Source: Verrucomicrobia bacterium UBA673 | GTDB taxonomy: Bacteria > Verrucomicrobiota > Verrucomicrobiia > Limisphaerales > UBA1096 | Assembly (NCBI GenBank): GCA_002299785.1 | Contig: DBNL01000044.1 | Span: 1-6,558 of the forward strand | Length of the DNA stretch: 6,558 bases | Reading direction: 5' to 3' | Part shown: positions 4,249 through 6,558 of the stretch, piece after piece | Numbering within the stretch: the first letter of the stretch is position 1 | Layout: each line of letters starts with the position of its first letter | Notes under the pieces: generated by a model | The model's database searches: none | The model's input: the letters and a program-made list of their open reading frames with translations, nothing else | What the model was told of the DNA's origin: nothing | Program-made: the position numbers and the translations under genes

Positions 4249-6558
4249 ATGACCTCTCCAACCCCCGACTCACCTTCTGTTGACCAACCCGGCAATCCCG
4301 AGGTTTTCGATGATGTCGTGGTGGGTATTTTCCGAACCACGGAGGATGGCCGGTATATTTATGCGAATCACCGGCTGGCGGAGCTTTACGGTTACAAGTC
4401 GCCTGATCGGTTGATCGAGGTCATCGGCGATATTGAGGGGCAGCTATACGTGGAGCCAGGGCAGAGGGATTTGTTCCTGACACTCATTCAGCAACAGGGG
4501 CGTATTGAGCAGTTCGAGTCGGAGATTTTCCGGAAGGATGGCTCGCGGATCTGGATTTCCGAGACGGCGCGTATTGTCCGGGACGAGGCCGGCAAGGTGC
4601 TTTTCTACGAGGGTACGGTGCAGGATATTGCCGAACAGAAGGGGGCCGAGCTGGAGCTTCGCCGGTCGGAGATTTTGTTTCACTCACTGGTGGAGAATCT
4701 GCCGCAGAATATTTTTCGTAAGGATGCTGCCGGGAGGTTCACGTTTACCAACACCCGTTTCTGCGAGGAACTGGGGAAGCCGCGCCGGGAGATAATCGGC
4801 AAAACTGACTTTGATTTTTTCCCGGCCGACCTCGCGGGCAAGTACCGAGAGGACGACTTGGGCATCATGGAGAGCCGCGAGTCTCTGGATGCGGTCGAGG
4901 AACACGTCACGCCTGAGGGGGAGAAGTCGTGGGTGCACGTCGTCAAGACACCGATCTGCGACGAGTCTGGGAGGTGTATCGGCGTGCAGGGGATTTTTTG
5001 GGATGTCACCCGGCAAAGGCATACCGAGATCGCGCTGGCTCATGAGAGGGACCTGTTGCGCACGCTGCTCGACAGTATTCCGGACCGGATATATTTCAAG
5101 GATCGCGACAGCCGGTTCCTGATGGTCAGCAGGGCCGTGGCCAGCGACTTCGGGCTCGGCGATCCCGGAGAGGCGGTAGGAAAAACGGACGCCGATTTTT
5201 TCAGTGAGGAACACGCCCGGCTCGCATTCAAGGACGAGCAGGCCATCCTCGAGACGGGACAGGCGATCATCGGCAAGATGGAAAAGGAAACGTGGAACGA
5301 CGGCCGCGAAGGCTGGGTGCTCACCACCAAGATGCCGATGCACAACGCCGATGGGGAGATCATTGGGACGCTTGGGGTCTCCAAGGACATCACCGCGCTG
5401 AAAGAGGCAGAGGCCGAGCTGGCAGAGGCACGTGACGCCGCACTCGAGTCGGCCAAGGCCAAGTCGGAGTTCCTTGCCAACACAAGCCATGAGATTCGCA
5501 CCCCGATGAACGCCATCGTTGGCCTGACCGGGCTGCTGCTGGACATGCCGCTCAACGAGCAGCAGCGCGAATTTCTCACCACCATCCGGCAGAGCGCCGA
5601 CGCTCTGCTGGGGGTCATCAATGACATTCTCGACTTCTCAAAAATCGAGGCAGGCAAGCTGCAGATTGAGGAGATTCCGTTTGACCTGCGCGAGATGGTG
5701 GAGAGCGCTGTGGATCTCCTGGCCGAGCGCGCCCAGAGTAAGGGCCTGCATCTGGCCTGCCTTGTTTACGAGGAGGTGTGGACTAGTGTCATCGGTGACC
5801 CCGGGAGGATGCGCCAGATCCTGACCAACCTCGTCGGCAATGCCATAAAGTTCACTGGGCAGGGCGAAGTGCTGGTGCGGCTCAGTACGGTCCGCGAGAC
5901 GGGCAGGGACATGGAGATCCGCTGCGAGATTGTTGACACCGGCATTGGCATTCCCAGTGAAGCACAAAAACGCCTGTTCCAGCCGTTCACCCAAGGCGAC
6001 GGATCGCTGACCCGCCGATACGGCGGCACTGGCCTTGGCTTGACGATTTCGAAGCAGTTGACAGAGATCATGGGTGGCCGGATCGGGTTCGAGAGCAAGC
6101 TGGGACAGGGCTCGAGTTTCTGGTTTGAGCTGTCGCTGCGGAAACAGCTCAAGCTCGGCGTAGCGGAGACACAGCACCAACTTTTGGCCGGCCTGAACGT
6201 GCTGGTCGTCGATGACAACGAGACCACCCGCCTGATTCTAAGGCACCAACTGCGCTCGCGCCGGATCAAGACCACCGAGGCGGATGAAGCCGCCGAGGCG
6301 CTGAAGTTGCTCCAGCAGGCTGTCGCCACAGACTCTCCTTTTCAAGTTGTCATTCTGGACAGCGAAATGCCGGAGAAGGACAGCCTTGGCCTAGCCCGGG
6401 CCATGAAGGATGATCTGCTTTTCACTGACTTAAAACTAATCCTGCTGACCCCCATGGGGAAGGTGCTGCAACCCGACGACCGGCAGGCAGCTGGGATCGA
6501 CGCTTGCCTCGTCAAGCCGGTCAAGCAAACCCGGTTGCTCGAGAGCATCACCCGGCTG
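4249..6558 (+). CDS. Triple-PAS hybrid sensor histidine kinase, 3' end cut by the window
   Basis: This protein should autophosphorylate on histidine and pass phosphate to its own receiver; the signal is unknown. The 770 visible residues show no membrane segment, so it is probably cytoplasmic. Domains in order: PAS 1 (about 20-130), PAS 2 (about 143-255), PAS 3 (about 268-383), a short charged coiled coil (about 383-405), HisKA with the H box NTSHEIRTPMNAIVG (H414), HATPase_c with N box DPGRMRQILTNLVGNAIKFT (N531), G1 DTGIGI (563-568), F box LFQPF and G2 YGGTGLGL (591-598), then a receiver (about 650 on) with VVDDN (D655, D656), acceptor D704 in VILDSEMP, T734 and K756. The receiver is nearly complete at the window end; such proteins often continue with a second receiver or an HPt domain. 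PAS 2 and PAS 3 look like duplicates (GKTDFDFF and GKTDADFF). ATG 4249 lies just before PAS 1. GTG 4237 or ATG 4141 in the same frame are alternatives, none with a clear ribosome binding site. The cognate partner is not visible. Confidence 0.95.
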   Translation, partial: MTSPTPDSPSVDQPGNPEVFDDVVVGIFRTTEDGRYIYANHRLAELYGYKSPDRLIEVIGDIEGQLYVEPGQRDLFLTLIQQQGRIEQFESEIFRKDGSRIWISETARIVRDEAGKVLFYEGTVQDIAEQKGAELELRRSEILFHSLVENLPQNIFRKDAAGRFTFTNTRFCEELGKPRREIIGKTDFDFFPADLAGKYREDDLGIMESRESLDAVEEHVTPEGEKSWVHVVKTPICDESGRCIGVQGIFWDVTRQRHTEIALAHERDLLRTLLDSIPDRIYFKDRDSRFLMVSRAVASDFGLGDPGEAVGKTDADFFSEEHARLAFKDEQAILETGQAIIGKMEKETWNDGREGWVLTTKMPMHNADGEIIGTLGVSKDITALKEAEAELAEARDAALESAKAKSEFLANTSHEIRTPMNAIVGLTGLLLDMPLNEQQREFLTTIRQSADALLGVINDILDFSKIEAGKLQIEEIPFDLREMVESAVDLLAERAQSKGLHLACLVYEEVWTSVIGDPGRMRQILTNLVGNAIKFTGQGEVLVRLSTVRETGRDMEIRCEIVDTGIGIPSEAQKRLFQPFTQGDGSLTRRYGGTGLGLTISKQLTEIMGGRIGFESKLGQGSSFWFELSLRKQLKLGVAETQHQLLAGLNVLVVDDNETTRLILRHQLRSRRIKTTEADEAAEALKLLQQAVATDSPFQVVILDSEMPEKDSLGLARAMKDDLLFTDLKLILLTPMGKVLQPDDRQAAGIDACLVKPVKQTRLLESITRL

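Noticed and set aside
4684..5657. Long minus-strand open frames antisense to the kinase PAS and HisKA domains
   Set aside because: The plus strand carries continuous PAS, HisKA, HATPase and receiver motifs; the antisense frames are explained by its codon bias.

Overview
The window suggests a member of the PVC superphylum (Planctomycetota/Verrucomicrobiota), more likely Verrucomicrobiota. The main reason is the first gene, which fuses a membrane-bound-dehydrogenase-like beta-propeller, a HEAT-like helical region and one C-terminal c-type heme site. That architecture is a large paralogous family seen almost only in this superphylum. The DNA is moderately GC-rich, and the genes lack convincing Shine-Dalgarno sequences, which fits but does not prove this placement.

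Layout: (1) Bases 1-80 hold a small dyad followed by a T tract and no recognised gene. (2) 81-2600 (+) is the exported dehydrogenase/cytochrome c fusion, closed by a strong intrinsic terminator at 2617-2647. (3) 2648-3250 is a roughly 600-base convergent intergenic region. It has one plausible small minus-strand ORF (2842-3045) with a frame-switch signature next to it, then a dense run of inverted repeats (3084-3245) ending in a plus-strand terminator-like hairpin (3246-3263). (4) 3251-4102 (-) is a complete endonuclease IV (nfo) with all nine metal ligands. (5) 4103-4248 is a divergent intergenic region carrying a 16-bp perfect palindrome. (6) 4249-6558 (+) is a soluble triple-PAS hybrid sensor histidine kinase that runs off the window inside its receiver domain.

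The three main genes do not form an obvious pathway. The first is periplasmic redox or carbohydrate-type catabolism, nfo is DNA base-excision repair, and the kinase is cytoplasmic signalling. No operon links them: nfo converges on the first gene and diverges from the kinase.

The most unusual feature is distributed. The octamer palindrome TTGGCCAA (extended consensus GCTTGGCCAAGC) occurs eight times in the first 4.2 kb, in coding and non-coding DNA and in several reading frames, against about 0.1 expected by chance for the window. It resembles the highly iterated palindromes of cyanobacteria (HIP1) in behaviour, though not in sequence. No perfect copy occurs in the kinase gene.
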